A stretch of 64,000 nucleotides of DNA from CBFHND01 sp965657085 (GTDB taxonomy: Bacteria > Pseudomonadota > Alphaproteobacteria > Rhodobacterales > Rhodobacteraceae), in contig CBFHND010000007.1 of NCBI GenBank assembly GCA_965657085.1, positions 62,001 through 126,000 of the forward strand, read 5' to 3'. The position numbers and the translations under genes are program-made. The notes under the pieces were generated by a model. That model worked only from the letters and a program-made list of their open reading frames with translations. It was not told where the DNA came from and ran no database searches. Of the stretch, positions 43,117-50,949 are shown piece by piece (the first letter of the stretch is position 1; every line of letters begins with the position of its first letter).

Positions 43117-43626
43117 CTAGAACAGGCCCTCGGGCGGGTCCGCGATAATGCGGCCTGCATCCAGATCGACGGTCGGAACAGCGGCCAGCGTAAAGGGCAA
43201 CAGGACCGTCGCACTGGCCCCCGGCACGATGATTTCCAGCAAATCGGATGCGCCGTGGTTCTGCACCGACTTTACCCGACCCAGTTCCGCGCCGCCGGTG
43301 TCCAGCACCAACAGCCCTTCGAGATCGGTGTGGTAATATTCATCATCCGGCAGCGACGGCAGTTGTTCGCGTCGCGCAAAAAGCTGAACGCCCTTCAGGG
43401 CATCGGCCTCTTCCTTTGTGGCGACCTCTGCGATGCGCGCGACAAATCCGTTCTTGATGGGGCGGATGATGGCCAGCGCAAAGCTGCGGTTGCCAGTCTC
43501 GTCTGTCAGCGGCGAATAGGTTTCCAGATCGGCAGGATCTGCGCAAAACGACTTCACGCGCAATTCACCTTGCACGCCATAGGCACCGCCAATGGCGCCC
43601 ACGCAAATCAGATCCTGATCGCTCAT
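43117..43626 (-). CDS. rimM: 16S rRNA processing protein RimM
   Basis: 169 aa from ATG 43626. VGAIGGAYGVQGELRVKSF at the N-terminus and EYYHTDLEGLLVLDTGGAELG leading into the PRC-barrel (ASDLLEIIVPG) are diagnostic. It helps mature the 30S head. It overlaps the upstream 49-aa gene by four bases and is followed directly by sulfotransferase copy 3. Confidence 0.93.
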   Translation of the reverse strand: MSDQDLICVGAIGGAYGVQGELRVKSFCADPADLETYSPLTDETGNRSFALAIIRPIKNGFVARIAEVATKEEADALKGVQLFARREQLPSLPDDEYYHTDLEGLLVLDTGGAELGRVKSVQNHGASDLLEIIVPGASATVLLPFTLAAVPTVDLDAGRIIADPPEGLF

Positions 43627-43772
43627 TCCACACCCCTGCAAACGCTGTCGCGCATGATGCCACCTTCCTCGATGCACCGCTCGGACGCGGCGTTGCTTTG
43701 ATAGACCCAGCCCGCCGCAAAGGCGATGGGCAACAGGATAATCAGACGCAAGAGTTTGAACATGGGGCGCAT
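43623..43772 (-). CDS. Small membrane-anchored protein upstream of rimM (49 aa)
   Basis: 49 aa (or 46 aa from the ATG at 43763). MRPMFKLLRLIILLPIAFAA and the following GWVYQ form one membrane helix, then a periplasmic tail with two Cys (ASERCIEEGGIMRDSVCRGVE) that could form a disulfide. The stop overlaps the rimM ATG (ATGA). No family recognised, but the coupling supports expression. Confidence 0.65.
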   Translation of the reverse strand: MRPMFKLLRLIILLPIAFAAGWVYQSNAASERCIEEGGIMRDSVCRGVE

Positions 43773-44068
43773 ATCCCTGATGGTATGTTGCCGTTGTGCC
43801 GCGATGGCCTGCGTGTGTCCAGTGCGCGCGCTTGCAACGCGGTGCCCCATGCTGTTGGTTGCCCGCACCGGGCGCAACCCTGCCCCGGATCGGAGAGTTC
43901 ATGTCGGTATAACCGGGCCAGCCCTGATCGGATCACGCAAGATCTGATCGTGCACCAAAACCAGATCACAGCGCGCTGAACCGGCGCGCCCGGTTTTGAC
44001 GGCCCCCCTTTTTCCCAATGCCGCGCCCTGATGGGCGCAAATGTTCAATTCATTCAGGAGATTGGCCC
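43773..44068. other. Divergent intergenic region between the small membrane protein and GNAT genes
   Basis: About 296 bases. It contains a palindrome GCGCCC-TGAT-GGGCGC at 44024-44039 close to the GNAT start. No RNA gene or small protein recognised. Promoters for the rimM-trmD group and for the GNAT gene are expected here. Confidence 0.4.
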
Positions 44069-44539
44069 ATGCCAAACCCGACATCCTTCGCGCGTCCATC
44101 GCGTGATGCCGATATCCCCGCCATCGCACACATCGCCGAGGAAACCCTGTTTCCCGGTGACATGCTGGCGCCCATGATCGCCCCGTTTCTGGACGGCACC
44201 GGTGAAGCCCTCTGGCTGACAGCCGAAGCGGACGGCATCGCAAAAGGGTTCGCATTCGCGGAGCCAGAGGCGATGACCGACGCCACGTGGAACCTGCGCG
44301 CCATCGCGGTTGATCCCGCATCCCACCGCAGCGGGGCCGGGCGCAGTCTGCTGGCGCAGCTCGAGGCGCTGTTGAAAGACCGTGGTGCGCGGCTTTTGGT
44401 GATCGACACCACCCAGACCGAGGACCAGACCGCGGCGCGGGCGTTCTACGCGGGTCTTGGATATGCACAAGTCGCGCGGATCCCGAACTTCTTCGCCGAT
44501 GGCGAAGACAAAGTGAGCTTCATCAAGCGCCTGCGCTGA
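44069..44539 (+). CDS. GNAT family N-acetyltransferase
   Basis: 156 aa from ATG 44069 (CAGGAG upstream). LRAIAVDPASHRSGAGRSLLAQLEALL is the acetyl-CoA-binding motif A of GNAT proteins; the C-terminal ARAFYAGLGYAQVARIPNFFADGEDK is motif B. It lies on the plus strand between minus-strand rpsP and rimM. Substrate unknown. Confidence 0.85.
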   Translation: MPNPTSFARPSRDADIPAIAHIAEETLFPGDMLAPMIAPFLDGTGEALWLTAEADGIAKGFAFAEPEAMTDATWNLRAIAVDPASHRSGAGRSLLAQLEALLKDRGARLLVIDTTQTEDQTAARAFYAGLGYAQVARIPNFFADGEDKVSFIKRLR

Positions 44540-44561
44540 TGTGTGGGTCTTGCACGACATG

Positions 44562-44590
44562 AAAAAGGCCCGCCCCTTTCGGGACGGGCC
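44562..44590 (-). terminator. Terminator after rpsP
   Basis: On the minus strand GGCCCGTCCC, loop GAAA, GGGGCGGGCC, then TTTTT. Strong stem directly downstream of rpsP, isolating it from rimM. Confidence 0.88.
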
Positions 44591-44613
44591 GCGCTTTGGC
44601 GATGGGCCAAGGC

Positions 44614-45018
44614 TTACTCTTCAGAAGCGGCTTCTTCCGCGGGTGCTTCTTCGGCCGGTGCGTTGGCAGCTTCTTCAGCTGCGGCCGCTTTGGCGGCTTT
44701 CTCTTCGGCGCGTTCCTGCGCTTTCTTGCCGGGTGTGCCTTTGTTGGGGTTGTTGCGCTCGGTCTTTTCCTTGACGCCAGCAGCTTCCAACATGCGTGCA
44801 ATCCGGTCCGTGGGCTGCGCGCCCTGATCCAGCCAGTGCTGAATGCGTTCCATGTTCATCTTGACGCGCTCTTCGCTGTCTTTGGGCAGCAGCGGGTTGT
44901 AGGTGCCCAGTTTCTCGATGAAACGGCCATCGCGGGGCATGCGGCTGTCCGCTGCAACGATCCGGTAGAAGGGGCGTTTCTTGGAGCCGCCACGGGCGAG
45001 ACGAATTTTCATAGCCAT
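44614..45018 (-). CDS. rpsP: 30S ribosomal protein S16 with acidic C-terminal extension
   Basis: 134 aa. KIRLARGGSKKRPFYRIVAADSRMPRDGRFIEKLGTYNP is the S16 core. Beyond about residue 85 an Ala/Glu/Lys-rich tail ends EEAPAEEAASEE, longer than the roughly 80-residue E. coli protein. AAGGA precedes the ATG. It follows chorismate mutase and is closed by a terminator. Confidence 0.96.
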   Translation of the reverse strand: MAMKIRLARGGSKKRPFYRIVAADSRMPRDGRFIEKLGTYNPLLPKDSEERVKMNMERIQHWLDQGAQPTDRIARMLEAAGVKEKTERNNPNKGTPGKKAQERAEEKAAKAAAAEEAANAPAEEAPAEEAASEE

Positions 45019-45044
45019 GATAGATAGTCCTTTGGTTTGGTTGG

Positions 45045-45068
45045 GTAAGGTGGGGCAGGCCCCGCCTC
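45045..45068. repeat. GTAAGG-family palindrome between rpsP and chorismate mutase
   Basis: GTAAGGTGGGGC, loop AG, GCCCCGCCTC. The stem has one G-T style mismatch compared with perfect family members. Located between two genes of the same strand. Confidence 0.6.
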
Positions 45069-45363
45069 AGGATTGGTGTTGTTTGTGGTGCTGAATGACT
45101 TCAGCGATGATGAAGTTCAGAAACTTCTTGGCGAATTCGGGATCGAGGTCAGCCTCTTTCGCCAAATCTTCGAGCCGCGCGATCTGGCCCGCTTCACGGG
45201 CAGGATCGGACGGGGGAAGGTCGTGTTGCGCCTTGAGCGCGCCTACGGCTTGGGTGTGCTTGAACCGCTCGCCCAGCGTATAGACAAGGATTGCGTCCAG
45301 ACGGTCGATGCTGGCGCGATGCTCTTTCAGCACCTCAGCGGCGCGGGTGACGGGATCAGTCAA
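45067..45363 (-). CDS. Chorismate mutase
   Basis: 98 aa from a TTG at 45363 that overlaps the upstream GNAT stop by eight bases; AAAGGA lies just upstream. RASIDRLDAILVYTLGERFKHTQAVGALKAQHDLPPSD and REAGQIARLEDLAKEADLDPEF match AroQ-class mutases, including the Arg and Lys residues that bind chorismate. It makes prephenate for Phe/Tyr synthesis. A longer frame beginning at 45507 would run through the GNAT gene and is rejected. Confidence 0.85.
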   Translation of the reverse strand: MTDPVTRAAEVLKEHRASIDRLDAILVYTLGERFKHTQAVGALKAQHDLPPSDPAREAGQIARLEDLAKEADLDPEFAKKFLNFIIAEVIQHHKQHQS

Positions 45364-45958
45364 TGGCCCATCCTTTCGGTTTGAACAGCGGATCGGCATA
45401 GTGGCCGATTTCCATTTCGATGCCATGCGCCAACTGCGTACCGTCCAGCGCCGTAGGGCTTGGATGACGATAGACCGCATCGCTGCCGTCGATGGTTGGT
45501 GCGTCATGGTCCTTGACCGCGCCCAGCCGTTCGGCGAGCCGGATGCTGTCGAGGTTCATCGGGTCGATATAGCTGACCGCGCCTTCCCAGCCATCGGCAT
45601 AGAGGTGGCCGCGGACGGCATGCGTGGCCTCCAGCGCATAGCCTTTGCCCGCCTTGTCCGGCCAGATCACCCAGGCGATCTCGCGTTCGGGCCACTGCGC
45701 CGGTTGCCATCCGCCGGCCATGCCCAGCGTTTCGTCGCTGATCTTGTCGTGGATCATCCACATGCCAAAGCCGCGAATGTCCCAATGCCCGATCTCGGCG
45801 GCATACAGCATCCAGGACTCATAGGCGTTCAGTGGCCCGCCCATGAACCGTGACCGGTAAGACGAAAAAGTTGCCTTGAAATCCGGGTAATCCTGCGGTT
45901 CGGGACCGCGCAGGACCAGCCGCAGCGTTTCGATTACGGGTATGTTGCGCGCGGGCAT
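45356..45958 (-). CDS. GNAT family acetyltransferase (RimJ/RimL type), copy A
   Basis: 200 aa from ATG 45958. IETLRLVLRGPEPQDYPDF is the typical start, EIAWVIWPDKAGKGYALEATHAV contains the acetyl-CoA loop, and SYIDPMNLDSIRLAERLGA completes the fold. It starts two bases after the adjacent GNAT gene stop. The pair probably arose by duplication. Confidence 0.85.
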   Translation of the reverse strand: MPARNIPVIETLRLVLRGPEPQDYPDFKATFSSYRSRFMGGPLNAYESWMLYAAEIGHWDIRGFGMWMIHDKISDETLGMAGGWQPAQWPEREIAWVIWPDKAGKGYALEATHAVRGHLYADGWEGAVSYIDPMNLDSIRLAERLGAVKDHDAPTIDGSDAVYRHPSPTALDGTQLAHGIEMEIGHYADPLFKPKGWAID

Positions 45959-45959
45959 G

Positions 45960-46490
45960 TCAGAGGATCTCCGCTTCGGGATGGCGGTAGATACGGACCT
46001 GATCTCCGGCCGGAGAGGTCCAGTCACGGTCATGCGTCGCGCCGAGTTTTTCAGCCAGCGCGATAGAGCGGGCGTTGTCAGGTGCGATCACGCTGATCAG
46101 GCGCTTCCAGCCCAGATCGGTATAGGCAAACTCACGGGCGCGCCGGGCAGCTTCAATGGCAAATCCACGCCGTTCAAAACCGTTGAACAGGGTCCAGCCA
46201 AGTTCGGCTGCGGGCCAGCCTTCGGGGTGAAAGAAACCGGTCATACCGGCGGTGGCACCGCTGGATTTTTCCTCGATCATCCAGAACCCGTAACCACGCA
46301 TATGCCAGTGACCGAGGTCGGCGCACATGCCCAGCCATGCGGTATGGCGGGTCAGCGGGTCGTCGGCCGGGGTTGCGCGCTGGCTGGCCAGGAAACCGGT
46401 GTAGGCGTCAAGGTCCGTCAGCGACGGTGCGCGCAGGATCAACCGGTCGGTTTCCAGCGTGGGAATGTGGGGGGTGCCAACGTCGGTCAC
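45960..46490 (-). CDS. GNAT family acetyltransferase (RimJ/RimL type), copy B
   Basis: 176 aa from GTG 46490, four-base overlap (GTGA) with the NIPSNAP gene. LETDRLILRAPSLTDLDAY, ELGWTLFNGFERRGFAIEAARRA and SVIAPDNARSIALAEKLGA match the family and copy A. Acceptor unknown. Confidence 0.85.
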   Translation of the reverse strand: MTDVGTPHIPTLETDRLILRAPSLTDLDAYTGFLASQRATPADDPLTRHTAWLGMCADLGHWHMRGYGFWMIEEKSSGATAGMTGFFHPEGWPAAELGWTLFNGFERRGFAIEAARRAREFAYTDLGWKRLISVIAPDNARSIALAEKLGATHDRDWTSPAGDQVRIYRHPEAEIL

Positions 46491-46819
46491 AGGCCCAACT
46501 CCTCAGGCGTCGCACCTTCCAGAACGGGCCGCGTGAACGTGCGTTCAAAGCTCAGGATACATCCGCTGTTGCTGGCGTGACGGTAGGCCTTCTGGCAGGC
46601 GGTGTCCTCTGCCATGACGTGGCGATAGTCTTCGTAGGCCGCAAACGAGGGAAACGAGAACATCGCCCAGGCCTTGTTGTTGGCCCCTTCGGACGGCAGG
46701 AAATAGCCGTGGTGCGTGCCGCCCATCCGGTTGACCAGATGAATCCAGGCCTTGGCGTAGACCTCGAAGGCATCGACCTTTGCGGGGTCGATCACATATG
46801 TGATCAGCGCGGTGATCAT
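46487..46819 (-). CDS. NIPSNAP family protein
   Basis: 110 aa. ITALITYVIDPAKVDAFEVYAKAW, GGTHHGYFLPSEGANNKAWAMFSFPS and FERTFTRPVLEG match NIPSNAP dimeric alpha/beta-barrel proteins. Function in bacteria is unclear. It overlaps the ffh stop by four bases, so it follows ffh in the operon. Confidence 0.82.
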   Translation of the reverse strand: MITALITYVIDPAKVDAFEVYAKAWIHLVNRMGGTHHGYFLPSEGANNKAWAMFSFPSFAAYEDYRHVMAEDTACQKAYRHASNSGCILSFERTFTRPVLEGATPEELGL

Positions 46820-48324
46820 TTCTTCTTGCCGAACCCGCTCAGGCCCGGGGGCAGGCCCATGCCGCCACCCATACCGCCCAGACCACCGGGCAGCTTGCCG
46901 CCCATCTGCTTGGCCGCCGCTTCCAGCGCCTTGGGGTCCATCTGGCTGGGATCCATGCCGGGAGGCATACCGCCCTTGCCGAACATGCCTTTCATGGCCT
47001 GTTTCAGCATTCCGCCTTTGCCCATCTTGCCCATTTTCTTCATCATGTCCGACATCTGCCGGTGCATCTTGAGCAACTTGTTGAGGTCGCTGACCTCCAT
47101 GCCCGATCCGCGCGCGATACGCTTCTTGCGGCTGGCCTGAAGGATCTGTGGATTGGCACGCTCTTTCTTGGTCATGGACGAGATCATGGCGATCTGCTGT
47201 TTCAGCACCTTGTCGTCAAAGCCCGCAGCCTCGACCTGTTTGGCCATCTTGCCCATGCCGGGCATCATGCCCATCATGCCTTCCATGCCACCCATCTTGA
47301 TCATCTGTTCCAGCTGCATGCGCAGGTCGTTCATGTTGAACTGACCCTTGGCCATGCGCTTCATCATCTTTTCGGCCTGTTCGGCCTCGATGGTTTCCTG
47401 CGCCTTTTCGACCAGCGACACGATATCGCCCATGCCCAGGATGCGGCCCGCGATACGCTCTGGTTCAAAGGTTTCCAGCGCGTCCATCTTTTCGCCAAGA
47501 CCCACGAACTTGATGGGCTTGCCTGTGACCGCGCGCATGGAGAGGGCCGCACCGCCGCGCCCGTCGCCATCCATCCGGGTCAGAACCACACCGGAAATGC
47601 CGATACGCTCGTCAAAGTTTTCGGCCGTGTGCACCGCGTCCTGACCTGTCAGGCCGTCGACCACCAGCAGTGTTTCGCGCGGGTTGGCCACGTCGCGCAC
47701 GGCCTCGACCTGCGCCATCAGCTCTTCGTCGATGCTGAGGCGCCCGGCGGTGTCGAGCATATAGACGTCGTAGCCACCGAGGCCCGCCTGCGTCTTGGCG
47801 CGCTTGGCGATGGCCACGGGGTCTTCGCCCTTGACGATGGGCAGGGTGTCGACACCGATCTGCACGCCCAGAATGGCCAGCTGTTCCATGGCGGCCGGGC
47901 GGTTCACGTCCAGCGACGCCATCAGTACCTTCTTGCCCTCGCGGTCTTTCAACCGCTTGGCCAGCTTGGCGGTGGTCGTGGTTTTACCGCCACCCTGCAG
48001 GCCCACCATCAGGATGGGCGCGGGTGGGTTGTCGATCTTCAGCGATCCCGGCTCGCCTTCGCCGCGCAGCGTGTCGATCAGCGCATCGTGCACGATCTTG
48101 ACGACCTGCTGACCGGGGGTGACCGATTTGGTCACGGACTGACCAGTGGCCTGTTCCTGAACCTTCTTGACGAAGTCGCGCGCCACGGGCAGCGACACGT
48201 CTGCCTCCAGCAGGGCCACACGCACTTCGCGCAGGGCTGTTTTCACGTCCTCTTCGGACAGCGCACCCTGTTTCGTCAGCCGATCAAAGACGCCGGACAG
48301 GCGTTCGGATAGATTTTCAAACAT
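46816..48324 (-). CDS. ffh: Signal recognition particle protein Ffh
   Basis: 502 aa from ATG 48324 with GGAGG upstream. The N domain starts MFENLSERLSGVFDRLT; the GTPase G1 is LMVGLQGGGKTTTTAKLA with LDTAGRLSID and LTRMDGDGRGGAALS; the C-terminal M domain is Met/Gly-rich with the RNA-binding RIARGSGMEVSDLNKLLKMH. It targets nascent membrane proteins with 4.5S RNA. First gene of the minus-strand group. Confidence 0.97.
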   Translation of the reverse strand: MFENLSERLSGVFDRLTKQGALSEEDVKTALREVRVALLEADVSLPVARDFVKKVQEQATGQSVTKSVTPGQQVVKIVHDALIDTLRGEGEPGSLKIDNPPAPILMVGLQGGGKTTTTAKLAKRLKDREGKKVLMASLDVNRPAAMEQLAILGVQIGVDTLPIVKGEDPVAIAKRAKTQAGLGGYDVYMLDTAGRLSIDEELMAQVEAVRDVANPRETLLVVDGLTGQDAVHTAENFDERIGISGVVLTRMDGDGRGGAALSMRAVTGKPIKFVGLGEKMDALETFEPERIAGRILGMGDIVSLVEKAQETIEAEQAEKMMKRMAKGQFNMNDLRMQLEQMIKMGGMEGMMGMMPGMGKMAKQVEAAGFDDKVLKQQIAMISSMTKKERANPQILQASRKKRIARGSGMEVSDLNKLLKMHRQMSDMMKKMGKMGKGGMLKQAMKGMFGKGGMPPGMDPSQMDPKALEAAAKQMGGKLPGGLGGMGGGMGLPPGLSGFGKKK

Positions 48325-48635
48325 GCCTTCGGCCTCCAGACCCGTTGCCATTTGCCCCCAAGATAGGAAGGAGGCGCGAATTCCACAAACGCCGCTGGCA
48401 AATCCGCGTGGCTTTTATGCCAAACAGTTTTGCCCCCGTGGGCGCAACGCGCTGACGGAGGGCGATCCCCGAGTGTGGGGACCGGAAGATTTCACACTTC
48501 CGGAATGTGCGCAGCGTTTACGCCGGGCCGGGGCCTGAGTCAACAGGCGTGCGGTTTGACAGGGGCGCATCTGCACGACATGGTAATCGGCATTTGAGAA
48601 GACCTTTTTTGCAATATCCATTTTGGAGATCACGC
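48325..48635. other. Divergent intergenic region between ffh and an alpha/beta hydrolase gene
   Basis: About 311 bases. It holds a 7-bp stem-loop CCGGAAG-N8-CTTCCGG (48482-48503) without a T-tract, and TTGACA at about 48556-48561. I find no 4.5S RNA or other RNA gene. Confidence 0.4.
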
Positions 48636-49319
48636 ATGTATTTATTTCTGCACGGCCTGATCGGCAGTGCAACGCATTGGGACGCCATTCGCGCAGAATT
48701 GCCGCCCGGATCATCAAGCCATGCCCCGCAGATCGACTATTGCGGACAGCCGTTTGCACAGGTGACCGGAGACTTGCGTGACATGCTCAGGCAGGCTGAC
48801 GGCGGCCCCGGGGTCATCATTGCCAATTCCATCGGGTGCGTCGCGGCGCTGGATCTGGGGGATGTGGCGGATCAGATTATCCTGACGGGCCCTCCGTTTG
48901 ACCATTCTTCGGGGCATGTACCCCTGCGGCGCTCAGAGCTTGAAGCATTTGTGCGCGCCCTGTTTCACCCTTCGCTCAGTGCAAAAGTGGCGGATGACCA
49001 TGTACTGCAGGCCATCGCCTGTCTGGACAGGTTGACGGGCAGTCGCGCGATGCTGCGCGAGGTGCGGCGTTTGCGCAAGCTTTCGGAATCCTTTGCCGCA
49101 CACCCCGGGCTGACACAACATGCGCGCAAGATCACGTGCCTTCTGGGTCAGGACGATTTCATGACACCCGTGAATTCTGTACGCGCGCACCTGGCGCAGG
49201 TTGCACCACAGGCGCGCGTTCTTGTTGTGCCGCAATGTGGACATGCGGTGCCCGTGGAACGGCCTGGCGCTGTCCTTGATGTGCTTAGACGCGTGGGGAC
49301 TGTTCCAGCCATGTGTTGA
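48636..49319 (+). CDS. Alpha/beta hydrolase family protein
   Basis: 227 aa from ATG 48636 with GGAGAT upstream. YLFLHGLIGSATHWD gives the oxyanion loop, GVIIANSIGCVAALDLG the nucleophile Ser (in NSIGC rather than GxSxG), DDFMTPV the acid and CGHAVPVE the His. Upstream frame from 48507 is basic and unconserved. Its last 35 bases overlap the 3' end of the convergent gene at 49285. Substrate unknown. Confidence 0.78.
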   Translation: MYLFLHGLIGSATHWDAIRAELPPGSSSHAPQIDYCGQPFAQVTGDLRDMLRQADGGPGVIIANSIGCVAALDLGDVADQIILTGPPFDHSSGHVPLRRSELEAFVRALFHPSLSAKVADDHVLQAIACLDRLTGSRAMLREVRRLRKLSESFAAHPGLTQHARKITCLLGQDDFMTPVNSVRAHLAQVAPQARVLVVPQCGHAVPVERPGAVLDVLRRVGTVPAMC

Positions 49320-49767
49320 TACTGTCCGCCATGCGTTGCGCCATGGTTCCGGAGGAATAGGCACTGACGACCGGGTGGCGTCCTGCGCTCATCCCGCCAT
49401 CAAGGATCAAAACGGGACGAGAGAGCGTTTGGTTGTTGTCGCTTCGGGTTTCCTCGATTTCCGCGCCGTGCAGATGGTCCAGCGCATGGACGACCTCGCT
49501 TTGCCTCAAAAGAGATTTGCGGCGCAGGGTCAGAGTGCCCGCAACGCGGTCAAGGATCACTTGCACCCGGTGTACGAAAACCACCATCGCAACCAATCCA
49601 AGGCCGCCACCGAAGATGATGAAAGCCAACCCTCCGGCAAGGGTCTGCGGCAGGACCAACATGCCTACGCCGACGAATACCAAGGTAAAGAGCGTCAGCA
49701 TGATCCCCCAGAACCAAGGGGTTTCATCGAGGATCAATTGATCAGGCGTGTCGCGCAACACTTTCAC
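49285..49767 (-). CDS. Two-span membrane protein, paralogue A
   Basis: 160 aa from GTG 49767 (GGAGG upstream; GTGA overlap with its paralogue). MKVLRDTPDQLILDETPWFWG, two membrane helices (MLTLFTLVFVGVGMLVLP, GGLAFIIFGGGLGLVAMVVF), then a cytosolic part VQVILDRVAGTLTLRRKSL that looks like a PH-like domain. The C-terminus ends INTWLEQSPRV. No named family. Convergent overlap with the hydrolase gene. Confidence 0.7.
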   Translation of the reverse strand: MKVLRDTPDQLILDETPWFWGIMLTLFTLVFVGVGMLVLPQTLAGGLAFIIFGGGLGLVAMVVFVHRVQVILDRVAGTLTLRRKSLLRQSEVVHALDHLHGAEIEETRSDNNQTLSRPVLILDGGMSAGRHPVVSAYSSGTMAQRMADSINTWLEQSPRV

Positions 49768-50219
49768 GGCGCAGCCTCCAGCCAGCCGTTGATCGTTTGC
49801 ACCGCACGCTCCGGTCCGGGGCCGGAGACATAGGCTTCGATCAACGGGTAGGGCCTTGGCGGTCGGCCTACCTCAAGAATGGGCCTTGCGGTGTCGCTGA
49901 GGATTTGCGTGGTGGCACCGTGCACGTCCTCCAGGGCCAGCGTGTCGCGCGAGTAGCGCCAGAGCGTCTGGCGTTGCAGGGTCACGGTGCCCGATACCCG
50001 GTCAAAGATGATCTGATCCCGCTGCACCATCGCGGCAAACAACATCGCGGGGATGGCGGTGCCCGCGGCCAATGTCAGCAATCCGCGCGTCTCTCCGGCG
50101 AACAGCAGTATCAGCCCCGCAAAGGCGCAGCCCAGAATGCAGACGATCAACCCAGCCCCCAAGAGCCATGGCGCATGGGCAAGGATCAGTTGCGAGGGCA
50201 GGTTGCGGACGATCTCCAT
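49764..50219 (-). CDS. Two-span membrane protein, paralogue B
   Basis: 151 aa from ATG 50219. MEIVRNLPSQLILAHAPWLLG, two helices, then QIIFDRVSGTVTLQRQTLWRY and the end QTINGWLEAAP align with paralogue A. Tandem duplication. The shared DRVxGTxTLxRxxL stretch is the conserved core. The upstream frame overlapping azoreductase is not used. Confidence 0.7.
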   Translation of the reverse strand: MEIVRNLPSQLILAHAPWLLGAGLIVCILGCAFAGLILLFAGETRGLLTLAAGTAIPAMLFAAMVQRDQIIFDRVSGTVTLQRQTLWRYSRDTLALEDVHGATTQILSDTARPILEVGRPPRPYPLIEAYVSGPGPERAVQTINGWLEAAP

Positions 50220-50262
50220 GGGGCCGATGCTAGGCCCGGCCCCATGGCGCTGTCCAGACTGC

Positions 50263-50841
50263 TCAGGCGGCCAGCGCATCCACTTCTGCGCGGGCATGGG
50301 CAATGGCAGCATCGGCGTCGGCCGCGATACGCTCGGCGGCAATGACTTCCACTTCGGTGATGCCGATAAAGCCCATGACATGACGCAGGTAGTCGGTGGC
50401 ATAGTCGATGTCGCTGCCGACCGGTGTGCCGCCGCTGGCGATAACGATCACTGCGCGCTTGCCTTCCAACAGGCCCTTGGGCCCTTCGGCGCTGTACTTG
50501 AATGTCAGGCCGACGCGGCAAACAAGGTCGATCCACGCCTTGAGGCTGGACGGCACGCCGAAGTTGTATATGGGCGCACCGATCACAATGGTGTCGGCGG
50601 CCTGCAGTTCTGCCACAAGGGCATCTGACAGCGCCAGAAGATCGCGTTGCACGGTGTCGCGTTGATCTGCGGGCGTGAAATTCGCGTCGATCCAGTTTTC
50701 GGATATTTGCGGCAACGCCTGCGCAAGATCGCGGCGGATCACCTTGCCGCCCAACCGGGCCACCACCCGCGCGCTGAGGTCACGGGTGACGGATGCCTTG
50801 GTGCGGGCAGAGGCGTCTATGTGCAGAGTGGTCTGTGTCAT
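50263..50841 (-). CDS. azoR: FMN-dependent NADH-azoreductase
   Basis: 192 aa from ATG 50841 (AGGAGA upstream). LHIDASARTKASVTRDLSARVV, IGAPIYNFGVPSSLKAWIDLVCR and ASGGTPVGSDIDYATDYLRHVMGFIG are the FMN and active-site motifs of AzoR. It reduces quinones and azo bonds with NADH. Divergent from a LysR gene 108 bases away, which probably controls it. Confidence 0.93.
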   Translation of the reverse strand: MTQTTLHIDASARTKASVTRDLSARVVARLGGKVIRRDLAQALPQISENWIDANFTPADQRDTVQRDLLALSDALVAELQAADTIVIGAPIYNFGVPSSLKAWIDLVCRVGLTFKYSAEGPKGLLEGKRAVIVIASGGTPVGSDIDYATDYLRHVMGFIGITEVEVIAAERIAADADAAIAHARAEVDALAA

Positions 50842-50949
50842 TTCATGTCTCCTGTGCTGAACTCTGCTGCATGATCTGGCTATTGCAAAAACAAACGCAA
50901 TCGCCGAAAAGAAACACCTGATGTTAGATTTTGCACAGATGTGAATGAC

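Noticed and set aside
43117..43902. Longer version of RimM with 92 extra residues
   Set aside because: The extension is unconserved and overlaps the small membrane protein gene. ATG 43626 matches the family start.
43773..44068. Possible structured RNA in the gap upstream of rimM
   Set aside because: Only short GC palindromes were found. No tRNA, 4.5S or riboswitch consensus could be placed.
48325..48635. 4.5S RNA next to ffh
   Set aside because: The conserved SRP RNA tip sequence is not present in this gap.
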